This document shows, in pieces, positions 1 through 9,582 of a DNA stretch of 37,528 nucleotides; position 1 is the stretch's first letter; each line of letters starts with the position of its first letter. The notes below the pieces were generated by a model. The model had not been told where the DNA came from, did no database searches, and was given only the letters and a program-made list of their open reading frames with translations. Position numbers and translations under genes: made by a program. Source of the DNA: Azolla pinnata (taxonomy: Eukaryota; Streptophyta; Polypodiopsida; Salviniales; Salviniaceae); assembly GCA_037176905.1 (NCBI GenBank), contig JBBBWG010000537.1:1-37528 (forward strand). The letters run 5' to 3'.

Positions 1-575
1 CACTCTATGTGAAATAGGAGCGTCACTAATGTCCTTGTTACACCAGATCTCACTTACTTGCCTATCGTATTTATCATTTAACAATACCCTTTCTGGTATC
101 TTTAGTCGTGCCACAGTTTCATCAGCTCGTTTAAACGTCACCAATATCACAGGAGCGTGATATGAAAAAGTGATACCTGACATAATATTAACTGACCCGC
201 CATGAGGTACCACGACATCATCCACATAAAACCTGTCTAATCTTGAAAGATTTACACCACCAGTTCGCCTGTCAGACCGAGAAAATTGCAATGAACCATT
301 TTACCGGTAGACACTTGGCATAAACCACACATCCAATATACGCAATTTTAAACACAAACGTTCCCAAGCAGCTAATTCTTCTCCAGCAATGGTTATGGAA
401 CTTCCCCCTTTCCTATCAACTAGGTCTTGAATCATATTAAAATCTCCTGCCATACACCAATGATCTACTTGTGGTACTGCTGCGGCAATGTCACTCCAAA
501 ATTGTTTCCTAGCTGAAGCACGATTTGGGGCATATATATTAAGATAGCCCCATGTTGTTTGCCTTTCGTGTATCA
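1..575 (-). mobile_element. LINE (non-LTR retrotransposon) fragment, endonuclease domain
   Basis: Read on the minus strand this encodes part of the apurinic-endonuclease-like domain of a plant LINE. Visible landmarks are a YAPN motif, the AGDFNMI block (canonical GDFN), an SRLDRF block and, near the left end, a degenerate TFSYHAPV block where the family normally has SDHxP. The frame is open from about 575 down to position 1 except for one in-frame TAA at 301-303, so it is not functional as it stands. The Tyr in place of the catalytic Asp of SDHxP also suggests decay. The reverse transcriptase would lie beyond the left edge. The 5' end is unclear because the coding similarity fades into an AT-rich repeat at about 575-715. 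Confidence 0.8.
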
Positions 576-715
576 TTAATTCCATTAGTATAACGTTAAT
601 TGTTTTATTCCTAATACTGCTCCCAAATAATTGATCGTAATAGATTCCCTTCCTATATTCGATTAAACAAAAGTTAGCAATTTTAAAATCTAATTGATTG
701 ATTATTGTGTTAACC
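576..715. repeat. AT-rich dispersed repeat, copy next to the LINE
   Basis: About 135 bases here, from the TTAATTCCATTAGTATAACG stretch to TTATTGTGTTAA, recur almost unchanged at about 5887-6143 in the same orientation. The other copy is not in a LINE context. This segment is therefore more likely a separate dispersed element joined to the LINE than LINE coding sequence, although it happens to stay open in the LINE frame. Confidence 0.75.
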
Positions 716-1393
716 CTACACATGCCAACACATGCATGCATGCATGTGTACGCCCCATTCGAGGATGCACGAACACACGATGCATGCATACGCGCAGTGC
801 ATGCATGTGCATGCATCCATGCAGACACATATACACGCATGCACGCATCCATGCATCCATGCATGGATGCGCATACATTGACCTGCACATGCATGCATGA
901 TACATCCATGCATACACAATCCCACGCATCCATGCATGCATGCACCCTCGCCCACATGCATTCATCCATGCATACATATGCGCATGCTTGGATGCATATG
1001 CAGATCGGCACATGGATACATACGCAGGCAAGCACGTGGATGCATACACATGCCCACACATACATGCATGTATGCATTCATGTGTGCATGCGTGCAGACA
1101 TGCATGCATCCATACACAAACCAGCACATGGATGCATACACAAGCCCACACATGCATGCATGCATATACATACCAACAAGTGGATGCACACATAGACTAG
1201 CACACATATACAAGCCCACACATGCATGCATACACAGACCAGCACATGGATGCATACACATAGGCCCACATAAGCATGCATGCATGCATACACCACAGAC
1301 CAGCACATGGATGCATACCTAGACTAGCACATTGATGCATACACAAGCCCACACATACATGCATGTATGTATGCATGCATTCATGTCTGCATG
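716..1393. repeat. TGCATG-rich minisatellite
   Basis: The region is built of TGCATG, CATGCA and CACACA words with a loose higher-order unit of roughly 40 bases, seen clearly at 1100-1370 where CAGCACATGGATGCATACAC and AAGCCCACACATGCATGCA alternate. Open frames of Met, His and Cys on both strands are by-products of the repeat and are not genes. It abuts the AT-rich repeat and LINE on its left. Confidence 0.9.
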
Positions 1394-2056
1394 TATGCGT
1401 ACGCCCCAGGAGCTTGGCCATTTGCCAGAGTTTCGGTTTCCTGCGATCTGACCCCTTGCTTCTTTCGATGATGCATATGGTTTGTGCGATTCCAAGGTTC
1501 CGAAGCATGGGTCCCGGTTTTTGGAGCCCCATTTTGGTTTAGTCGACAGAAGGTACTACCGACTTGCTATGTCACAGTACGAGAACAGGAACAGATCCTC
1601 GGTTCTACAGTCTATGGCCAGTTTTCTTTTTTTGTCTCTATCTCTCGTCGACTTCGAGATGAAGCTCGCACTTGTCTCCGTGATGTCTATAACCATCCTT
1701 GACGATTGCCGCCACCCGCGCTCTTCTTTCGAACGTGCCTTGCTCGCAGCAGCGCAAAGCAGAAGGCTTTCCAGTTTAGGGGTTTCGGCTTTCGAAAAGC
1801 AGATGGGTGATTGAACGCAGTAGGGACTCCACAAGCCATGATAAGATCGTCCAATCTTGATAATAAGGAATAATCAAGATTAAGATTAGACTTTATAATG
1901 CGGGTGCAGGATTCGTCTGCTCTGCTCCATTTGTCCATTTTCGTGACATGTTGTTGCGAGGCCCCAAGTCCCAATCAATTGACTACCATTGCAAAGACTT
2001 ATTCTTCTTCTTCTTCTTCCAAAATCAAAATATTTTTCATTAGAAATCTAATAGAC
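1394..2056. other. Gene-free stretch, nothing recognised
   Basis: Mixed-composition single-copy-looking DNA with several short open frames (for example 1482-1814 on plus). None shows a recognisable domain, a plausible splice pattern or a promoter. A short TTC run lies near 2002-2018. Confidence 0.5.
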
Positions 2057-2440
2057 TCGTACAGTGGAGTTCACAGTCAGTGACTCAATCACTATCTCAA
2101 GCCACTACGTACAATCTTGGTCCTTTGTATCTTGAAACGTTTATACAACGAAATAGGAGAACAAAAGAAAGAAATCAACCCATTTTATGCACCATGCTTC
2201 CAAGGTAACATAAATCCTAGCAAAACCCGGAAACTTGTGGTTCATAATACAGTCGTAGAGTGAAGTTCACAATCATGACTGTATGGCTATCAAGCCCACT
2301 ACGTACAATCTTGGTCCTTTTTATCTGGAAACGTTATGCAACGAAATAGAAGAACTAAAGAAAGAGATCAACCCATTTTTATGCACCATGGTTCCGAAGC
2401 AACGTAAATCCTAGCAAAACCCAAAAACTTGTGGCCCATC
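2057..2440. repeat. Tandem duplication, two ~193-bp units
   Basis: Unit 1 (about 2057-2242) and unit 2 (about 2250-2440) share CCACTACGTACAATCTTGGT, the ATCAACCCATTTT-ATGCACCATG block and AAATCCTAGCAAAACCC, in the same order and spacing. They differ by scattered substitutions and small indels, so the duplication is not recent. There is no coding sequence. A GA repeat (2470-2497) follows. Confidence 0.85.
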
Positions 2441-2469
2441 AGGGGTACTTGTTTAGGCTTAAACACAAG

Positions 2470-2716
2470 AGCGAGAGAGAGAGAGAGAGAGAGAGAAAGA
2501 GACTCCCCCAATGACAATATCTGATACCTTGGAGAAGAATATTCATGTAACAATCTTATACGTTCGGACAAGCCGATTATACACGGGGAATGTAGAGGGA
2601 ATCGGCGAAATTTGGGGGGGGGGGGGGGAGTCGATGCAACGGAATGTCATGCGAATGATGATGGAACATGTTGTCGTCGCGTGGACGATTATACGATTAT
2701 TGGTTTGGGGGGGTTG
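2470..2716. repeat. GA run and G homopolymers downstream of the lipid-transfer gene
   Basis: A (GA)n tract at 2470-2497 is followed by an uninterrupted run of 15 G at 2614-2628 and a shorter G7 near 2707-2713. This lies just beyond the stop of the minus-strand gene that ends at 2726, so part may be its 3' untranslated region. No poly(A) signal stands out. Confidence 0.6.
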
Positions 2717-2725
2717 TAACGGGTT

Positions 2726-4444
2726 TTAGCACGCGATCAGTGCGACGAGCAGGGTCACGAGAAGCTGGAGAAGGAGAGCAAGGGGCGTCGATCCGATGCG
2801 CAAAGAGTTGGGGGCGCTGTTGATAAGAGATGTCGGCGGCGGTGGCGAAGGAGTCCGAGGAGGAGACAATCTAGCGGCCGTTCTGGGCGGCGGCGGCGAC
2901 GCTGCGATACACATAAAATTAACTATTATGTTTGAAGCTGTTATATAGAATTACAACATCTGACCATCCTCATCATCACCATCATCATCATCGTCGTCGT
3001 CGCCGCCGCCATCATCATCATCATCATCATCCCCATCACCACCACCAACGTCACCATCACCATCATCACCATCATCACCATCACCGCCATCACCACCACC
3101 ATCATCATCATCACCATCCTCGTGGTCGTCTCCGTCGTCGCCATCACCGTCATCACCACCATCATCATCCTCCCTATCACCACAATCATCATCATCACCG
3201 TCATCACCATTGCCGTCATCTTCATGGTCGCCACCATCACCATCACCATCACCACCATCACCGTCACCATAATCACCACCACCATCACCATCATCACCAT
3301 CACCACCACCACCATCATCATCATTGTCGTCGTCTTCGTCGTCACAGTTGCCACCATCACCATCGTCGTCGTCTTTCATCGTCATTGTCGCCACCATCAC
3401 CATCACCATGGTCGTCATCATCACCATCATCATCATCACCGTCATCACCAATGCTGTCGTCTTCATCGCCGCCACCATCACCATCATCATCATCATCACC
3501 GTCGCCATCACCATCATGATCTTCACCACCATCACCATCACCACCATGACCATCGTCACCATCATCACCATGGTTGTCGTCTTCGTCGTCAGCGTCGCCA
3601 CCATCACCACCATCACCATCACCACCTTACCATCATCATCACCATCATCATCGTCACCATCACCATCACCATGGCCGTCGTCTTCATCGTCGCCACCGCC
3701 ATCACCATCATCACCATCACCATCATCATCATCACCATCACCACCATCACCATCACCGTAACCACCACCATCATCATCACCGTCACCACCAACACCACCA
3801 TCATCACCATCACCATAATCACCACCACCACCATCATCACCATCACCATAATCACCGCCACCACCATCATCATCGTCACCTTCTTCTACTTCTTGACTCT
3901 ATTCTAAAATGAAGCTGCTGCATGCAACATGTAGTTACAACATCTGATCACCACCAGCACCATCACCATCATCACCAGCACCATCTCGATCACCATCACC
4001 ACCATCATCATCACCACCACCACCATCACCACCACCACCATCACCATCATCATCATCGTCGCCATCGTCACCATAGTCGTCATCATCAGCGTCATCGTCA
4101 TCGTCACCTGAGGTTGGGGTCAAGCAGGAGCTGAGGCTTTCGGGGAGGGCGAAGCCGCAGCTGGTTGCGAAGTTGAAGAGGACGGTGGCGTTGAAGGAGC
4201 AGTAGCAGTCGGGGAAGCTGTAGACCTGGTCCTCCAAGACGGAGCAGCACCTGAGCACGTCTCTGTCGTTGTTGCAGGCGGCCTTCAGCGACGAGAGGCT
4301 GGCGCTGCAGGCGGCGGCGCTGCTCTGCGCGGAGGCGGATCTGGCACTCAGGGCGATCACGGCGATGACGACGAGGAAGAAGATGAGCCGCCATGGCGAC
4401 GATCGGATCGACCCCGCGGCGGAGATGCGGCAGCAGGGCGCCAT
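2726..4444 (-). CDS. GPI-anchored non-specific lipid-transfer-like protein (8-Cys), two exons
   Basis: Exon 1 is 4444-4108 and exon 2 is 2901-2726; with donor CAG|GTGACG and acceptor CGCAG they join in frame to 170 residues. Residues 1-39 are a signal peptide with hydrophobic core LIFFLVVIAVIAL and likely cleavage near SASA-QSS. Eight cysteines at 46, 57, 66, 67, 80, 82, 96 and 107 give the C-C-CC-CxC-C-C pattern of the LTP/2S-albumin/inhibitor superfamily. Asn85 is a glycosylation sequon. Exon 2 adds a Pro/Ser-rich stretch and ends in a hydrophobic tail (about 151-170) with nothing charged after it, preceded by small residues near 140-145: a GPI-anchor signal. The start at 4444 was chosen because it directly precedes the signal peptide; an in-frame ATG 22 codons upstream exists. 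Inferred role: lipid binding at the outer plasma membrane or cell wall. The unspliced frame reads into the intron as an acidic tail, which is an artefact. Confidence 0.85.
2955..4095. repeat. CATCAC-type simple repeat filling the intron of the lipid-transfer gene
   Basis: About 1.1 kb of CAT/CAC trinucleotides on the plus strand, lying almost entirely within the intron 2902-4107. A higher-order unit is visible: the block GTCGTCTTC(A/G)TCGTCGCCACC recurs near 3214, 3327, 3456, 3576 and 3676, so units are about 100-130 bases. A short non-repeat spacer at about 3883-3950 splits it. Long poly-His, poly-Met and poly-Asp frames are repeat translations, not proteins. Confidence 0.95.
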
Positions 4445-4685
4445 ATGGATCGGATTCAGCTGCGCCTGACGATCGGATCTGGAGCGATGATGAATCGATC
4501 GATCAATCACGGCAGTGATTCTGCCGATCGAGAACCGTCGAAGAGAGATCCAGCTGCTACTCCGTCGGAAGCCGGCTTAGCACTTCTGCTGCAGCTGCAG
4601 GCGGCTCGATTCGGATGAATGGGCGTGATGATCGGTGATCAGCGATCATCTGTACCTCGATGTATATCTACTCAATCACACACAA

Positions 4686-4748
4686 CGCGTTGACTCTCTA
4701 TGCTCCGATGAGGAGGGGGAGGAGGAGGAGGCATAGAAAGTCAACGCG
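4686..4748. promoter_or_regulatory. Inverted repeat carrying W-box cores upstream of the lipid-transfer gene
   Basis: Left arm 4686-4703 and right arm 4731-4748 are 18-base inverted repeats with one mismatch, separated by a 27-base purine-rich loop. Each arm contains TTGAC/GTCAA, the core bound by WRKY factors. A further GTCAACGC lies at 4813-4820 and another GTCAACG at 5391-5397. The inverted repeat sits about 240-300 bases upstream of the minus-strand start at 4444. That it is a WRKY-responsive promoter element is an inference. Confidence 0.55.
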
Positions 4749-4862
4749 ACGAACGGGCTGCTGATCTTCACGAAGCGGACAGTACGGCGGAATCTTTTAA
4801 TGGCGCCAAATGGTCAACGCGCCGGCCACTTGTGATCTGCATGAATCGAATCGAGCTGCAGG

Positions 4863-5370
4863 AGGATCACCGCCACCACCATCATCACCATCATCATCAT
4901 CACCATCACCACCGTCATCAAACCATCACCATCGTCACCACCATCACTACCATCACCATCATCACCATCATCACCATCACCATCATCATCACCATCACCA
5001 TCATAATCATCACCACCATCACCATCACCACCATCATCACCATCACCATCATAATCGTCACCACCATCACCATCACCATCACCATCACCATCACCATCAC
5101 CATCACCATCATCATCATCACCATCACTATCATCACCACCATCATCACCACCACCACCACCACCACCACCACCACCATTATCATCATCACCACCATCACC
5201 ATCACCATCATCATCATCATCATCACCACCACCACCATCACCACCATCGGCATCATCACCACCACCACCATCACCATCATAACCATCACCATCATCACCA
5301 CCACCACCACCACCATCACCATCATCATCATCACCATCACCACCATCACCACCATCACCATCATCACCAG
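4863..5370. repeat. Second CATCAC simple-repeat tract, upstream of the lipid-transfer gene
   Basis: About 500 bases of CAT/CAC trinucleotides in the same orientation as the intron tract but purer, lacking the GTCGTCTTC blocks. It includes a run of about a dozen CAC near 5150-5176. Together the two tracts bracket exon 1 and the promoter of the lipid-transfer gene. Open frames inside are repeat translations. Confidence 0.95.
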
Positions 5371-5763
5371 CTCCAGCGTGTACGATTAAAGTCAACGTCG
5401 TGGCTCCACTCGTAGCTGAAGGTGTCCCAAATCGCGCAAAGACTTGGATGATGAATCCGATCGCGGGATTGGACCCTGCCTCCTAATAATTCCAATCTGC
5501 AAGAATATTCCATACAAACCACTGCAAATCGTGCAAGGGAAGACGCCGATGATTAGCTTCACAATGTCGTTGAAATAATCTTATATTGATCAATCACGAC
5601 GCCCTGCAATCATATGGCCGTCTCGTTTGATACAATTGTCGTCCTTTTTCGCTCGATTCTCACGCATTTCCCGGCTTGGGAATCGATCAACGCAGGAGCC
5701 GCACAAAATCTTTCTTCTACTGGCTTTGAATTCAGTCGATATTAAAATCACTAATATAAAATT
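5371..5763. other. Gene-free stretch, nothing recognised
   Basis: About 390 bases between the CATCAC tract and the AT-rich repeats. Apart from the GTCAACG at 5391 there is no motif, splice-compatible frame or repeat I can support. Confidence 0.5.
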
Positions 5764-6143
5764 GGGAGAATTACGAAAACAGAAACGCCCAACAAAATTA
5801 TAAACTATATTTTAACGCATACAAACAAAACATTACTAATTAACGTGGCCTACTCTTTATCTTCCACAAAAATTAATGCCTAATTAGTTCCATTAGTATA
5901 ACGTTAATTGGTTTTATTCCTAATACTAATTAACGCATACAAACAAAACATTACTAATTAACGTGGCCTACTCTTTATCTTCCACAAAAATTTAATGCCT
6001 AATTAATTTCGTTAGTATAACGTTTATTGGTTTTATTCCTAATAGTGCTCCCAAATAATTGATCCTAATAGATTCCCTTCCTATATTCGATTAACAAAAG
6101 TTAGTAATTTTAAAATCTAATTGATTGATTATTGTGTTAATTT
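5764..6143. repeat. AT-rich dispersed repeat with 118-bp tandem duplication
   Basis: The element opens with GGGAGAATTACGAAAACAG and an ACAAAATTATAAACTATATTTT block. A unit beginning TAACGCATACAAACAAAACA at 5813 repeats at 5931, giving a 118-bp period. The second copy continues into the 135-base segment shared with 576-715. Related, more diverged copies lie at about 6255-6310, 6650-6790 and in the inverted-repeat element at 29957-30365. Confidence 0.8.
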
Positions 6144-7500
6144 GGTGCTAATCAATTAATTGATTTAATGTTAATTGAGGTTACAATTAATTGAGTTGGC
6201 GTCAAAAGATTAATTGAGTGTTAATTTTTAAAACTATGCGTTACTTGGCAATTTTCCCTAAAATTATAATCTACATTTTCACTCCTACTCTAACTAGAAA
6301 TTATAAATTAATGCTTGCTTTTAAAAATTAATGCACAATTTATTGATTAACACGAGATCAATTAATTCTGAGTTCAATATTTAACATGAAATTAATAAAT
6401 TGATTAACTCTCGATTAATTGAATAACGCCAAATTACTAACTTATGTTGACTGAATATAGTAAGGTATTCCCTTACTATATTCGGTCCATAATCGTATGC
6501 AGCTTCCGATTAGTCATGCGATGCCGCTGCTTATTTGCAATGTTCGTGTCGAATTACTAGTCTGTACTAATTACGATAATTAGTTGACATGAGCTCGGTA
6601 TGATTGATGGCCAAATAAATAATTATCCAATTTTCATCGTGGGTTTTCATGGCAAGCAAAAGACTAACAAAATCAAAAAATATTACTAAAATTAGAAATT
6701 ACAAGTTCACACCTGCTCTTATCTTCCACTAAAAATTAACACTCAATCGATTCCGTTAGTATAATGCTAATCGATTTGAATATTCTTAATTGCCTCTCAC
6801 TAATTGACCCTAACTCCGCTCAGGCTGGAGCCAACAATCATATCCAACATGTTCAAGAGATTCAAGGTATTTTGTTAAATATGCCATGCACACATGTTTG
6901 AGTGTGTAATTGGTTTATAAAGTGTATATATTTTTAGAGGTAATTTAGTATTGTTTATGAGATATTTTAGCACTTTTCCCCTAAATTTTACCTACTTTTT
7001 TAGTTGCTCATATTGTGTTTCAATTCCTTAATTTCTTTACTAATCCGTGTTCAACTCTTGCTGAGCCATAAACATCCTTCTAATTAAAAAATGTGGAGAT
7101 TTGAACCTATGACCTCTTCCTACGGCCGCTTAGCTGGATGCGTCGCTGGTTGTTATTTTGCAACATATTTTAATCTTTTTAAAAGATCTCACCTATCATG
7201 GGGTTTGTAAAGGCATTTAAAAAATAAGCATGAAACCCTAGCTATCCTCATATCGCAGATTATTAATCACACTTGTCGATTTTCGTCGGTCGACAACAAT
7301 CAACGACTTTAACAACGAAGATATGCAACAATATAAAAAGGCCAACAAGTATTATAAATGTGATTCTATATCTTTATTCTCAGGTTTTGGGAAGTCTATC
7401 ATAGATATAGATTGTTTTTTGTGTTTTTGTTCTGTTTTCTTGGTTCACATGGGAAAGGCACTCTAACCAACTGCCCATGTTATGCTATGCATTTCAATTG
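6144..7500. other. AT-rich intergenic DNA with diverged copies of the same repeat family
   Basis: Dominated by ATTAATTGATT-type words. The segments at about 6255-6310 and 6650-6790 match parts of the 5764-6143 element (AAAATTATAATCTACATTTT; CTTATCTTCCACTAAAAATTA; CGTTAGTATAATGCTAATCG). A palindromic pair CCTTACTATATTCGG / CTGAATATAGTAAGG lies near 6450-6483. No gene is seen until the CYSTM promoter. Confidence 0.6.
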
Positions 7501-7502
7501 TG

Positions 7503-7510
7503 TATAAATA
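7503..7510 (+). promoter_or_regulatory. Candidate TATA box of the CYSTM gene
   Basis: TATAAATA lies 75 bases upstream of the ATG at 7585, leaving room for a start site near 7535 and a short leader. No other good TATA match is close by. Assigned by position and sequence only. Confidence 0.5.
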
Positions 7511-7584
7511 TGTGGTGGAGTGGGGTACATCATCTTCTTTCTTTTCCGGTTACCGTGGTTTGTCGCATACCAAGCGGTGGAAGG

Positions 7585-8879
7585 ATGGCGTATAACTTCG
7601 ACGATGTTTCCAAGGCTCAATCTCATCAAGGTGCTTTGCTTCTACACTTTGCTCCAATCGCAGACACATACATCGTCTGATCCTGAACGTAACCTTGATA
7701 GTTCGCATGCATATGTTGTCCTCATTTCTAGCCCGTTCTAGTCTGCATCTATCTGTCTGCCTCTGAATTGGATGGCAGTTGCATGCATGCGTCGTACTGC
7801 TCGCATGTATGCTAGTGTTCTGGCATGATCAACTACTACTTCTGGCTTGATAAATTGCATCTGCCAAACTGCTTCAAGCTCCACAAACTGCTCTGCCGAC
7901 TAACTAGTTCTCTGGCTCGATAATAGAGAAACAGACGCCTCTATTCACCTCCGGTTCGATAAGCTGCTCTATCAGCTGCTTTCTGCTTGGTGAAAAACTA
8001 GCTGCCTCTTATCAGAGCTAGTTTTGGCTCGATAAATTGCTCTATTGCCCAGTCGTAGCTCCTAGTGTCCAGCTTGATAAACCGCTCTATCGACTAATTA
8101 CGGCTTTCCATAAACTGATAAACTTTGCTATTGGCCACTTTTTGGCTTTATAGATTGCCATGTCAACTACTTCCAGCTCGATGAACTACCTCCGTCAGCT
8201 ACTTCCGGCTTGACAAATTGCCTCTATCCATCTACTTTTGGCTCGATAAAACTGCCATCAATATTAATTACTTAAGCTTTGATAAGCTGCCTCTGTAATC
8301 TACGCCTGGCTTGATAAACCGCCATCAGTAATATTTAAGCACTGTAAATCACCCACTTGTGGGTGTGTGGATGCGGATGTAGCATTTCCATCACCTGGAT
8401 AAGGTCCCCAAATGTTGTCTTCGGAATCTGATGCTCCGACATCCATGTATTGTTCTATACACAGGGTATCCTCCATTGGGCTTTCCTCTACCACCCCCAT
8501 ATCCCAACACTTCTACTCCCGCAAACGAAGCTCCTAAGCAAGGATTTCCTCCTTTGACTCTCCCTCAACAACAAGTCTTTGCACCATACCCGCCGCAACA
8601 GCAACAGATGCATACACAACCGAAGAAGCAGGAGGGGCAAAAGACCGGCGGATCTGGGCTCCTGGAAGGATGGTGACTTCCACCCTTACTCTCCTTCTTC
8701 TTCTTCCACTTGCTCGTTCTCGCGCTCATTTCATCATTTGGCTGCTGTTCTTCCTGTAACTTTCCAAATCAATACACAAATTCTTCGCCTTGTGCGTATT
8801 TCTGAACGATTGCTCTGGGTTTTGCTCTTGCAGCCTTGCTGCATTGCTCTGCTGCTGTATGCTGGATATTTGCTTCTAA
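7585..8879 (+). CDS. CYSTM-family small Cys-rich tail-anchored protein, three exons
   Basis: Exons 7585-7630, 8465-8672 and 8834-8879 join in frame (46+208+46 = 300 bases) to 99 residues. Donors are CATCAAG|GTGC and GGATG|GTGAC; acceptors are ACACAG and TTGCAG. The N-terminal part is rich in Pro, Tyr, Gln and Gly (GYPPLGFPLPPPYP and similar). The C-terminus, split across the last intron, reads GLLEGCLAALLCCCMLDICF, which closely fits the CYSTM module GFLEGCLAALCCCCLLDACF ending at the stop. Family members are small stress-related proteins of the plasma membrane, the Cys-rich segment acting as membrane anchor. No single exon exceeds 70 codons, so frame scans miss it. The first exon rests on frame and phase (His-Gln|Gly-Tyr-Pro-Pro) and is slightly less certain than the last two. 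Confidence 0.85.
7840..8335. repeat. Degenerate ~33-bp minisatellite in CYSTM intron 1
   Basis: Units of the form GGCTCGATAAATTGCTCTAT-CNACTA recur through most of the intron. In the clearest part they begin at 8143, 8175, 8207, 8240, 8274 and 8308, a spacing of 32-34 bases. Earlier units at about 8026, 8071 and 8101 are more irregular. Conservation is partial, so the array is old. Confidence 0.8.
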
Positions 8880-9582
8880 GATCGCCTGCTCCATGCTGAC
8901 GAGCAAGCCGCCACTATCTTCCCACGGTCTTTCAGCTCAAAGCAATTGTATATTATAAGATACATGGTTCTTCATGACCCACACATTATGTAAATATATG
9001 GTTTCTCGGTTCAACAGCATTTGTGATAGAGTAGTATGTCGTGTACCTCGCATTTTGATCAGATCATCTATGACCGTCTGAATTTCCACAAACATGAACA
9101 CTCTGTACGTTGGCCATGGCTATACCTTCTTCCACCCGGGAAATTCCAAAGGCTAAACCAATCCCAATGATCAAGCATGTTATATATTTCCAAATAAAAT
9201 TACTTTTTTCTACAGACATGCTTGTGCTTGCCAAGTTATAGTGTAACAATATGATAGAAAACTGTTGAAACTATGACTTGCCAAAACAAGAATGCAGTTA
9301 CGATACAAACTCAATTTGTACATTCCAAAGATCAAATATCTCCATTATACAGATGCAATAGCTCCGATATCAACAAAAGGAGCCATTCAAGAAAACTATA
9401 CGTACGCGCCTAAGATTTAAACAAGGTTGTCACGCACACCTGGTATGAAGGAAGCATAGGCAGGCACCCCCTCGTCAAAGGAGCTGAATTAGAACTCTAA
9501 AGTTCCATGCATCTTGTGCTCCGTTGAAGCTCCGATGGTTTCCATGTGGTGACGGCATTCACGGGTCTGGAAGGAAGTTTGT
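8880..9582. other. Intergenic interval between the CYSTM and GHR 3' ends
   Basis: The two genes are convergent here. The interval should hold both 3' untranslated regions. I see no coding exon or repeat; a TACGTACG-like word near 9400 and short AT-rich patches are unremarkable. Confidence 0.5.

Noticed and set aside
301-1322. Met/His/Cys-rich open frames on both strands
   Set aside because: They come from the TGCATG minisatellite. Only the part encoding the LINE endonuclease is meaningful.
2932-3907. Long poly-His, poly-Met and poly-Asp open frames on both strands (also 4810-5415)
   Set aside because: They are translations of CATCAC trinucleotide repeat; several frames are open at once and none has a start or splice context.
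3935-4107. Acidic Asp/Gly C-terminal tail of the lipid-transfer protein
   Set aside because: A good splice donor (CAG|GTGACG) precedes it, and joining to exon 2 gives a GPI-anchor signal in frame, so the tail is intronic.
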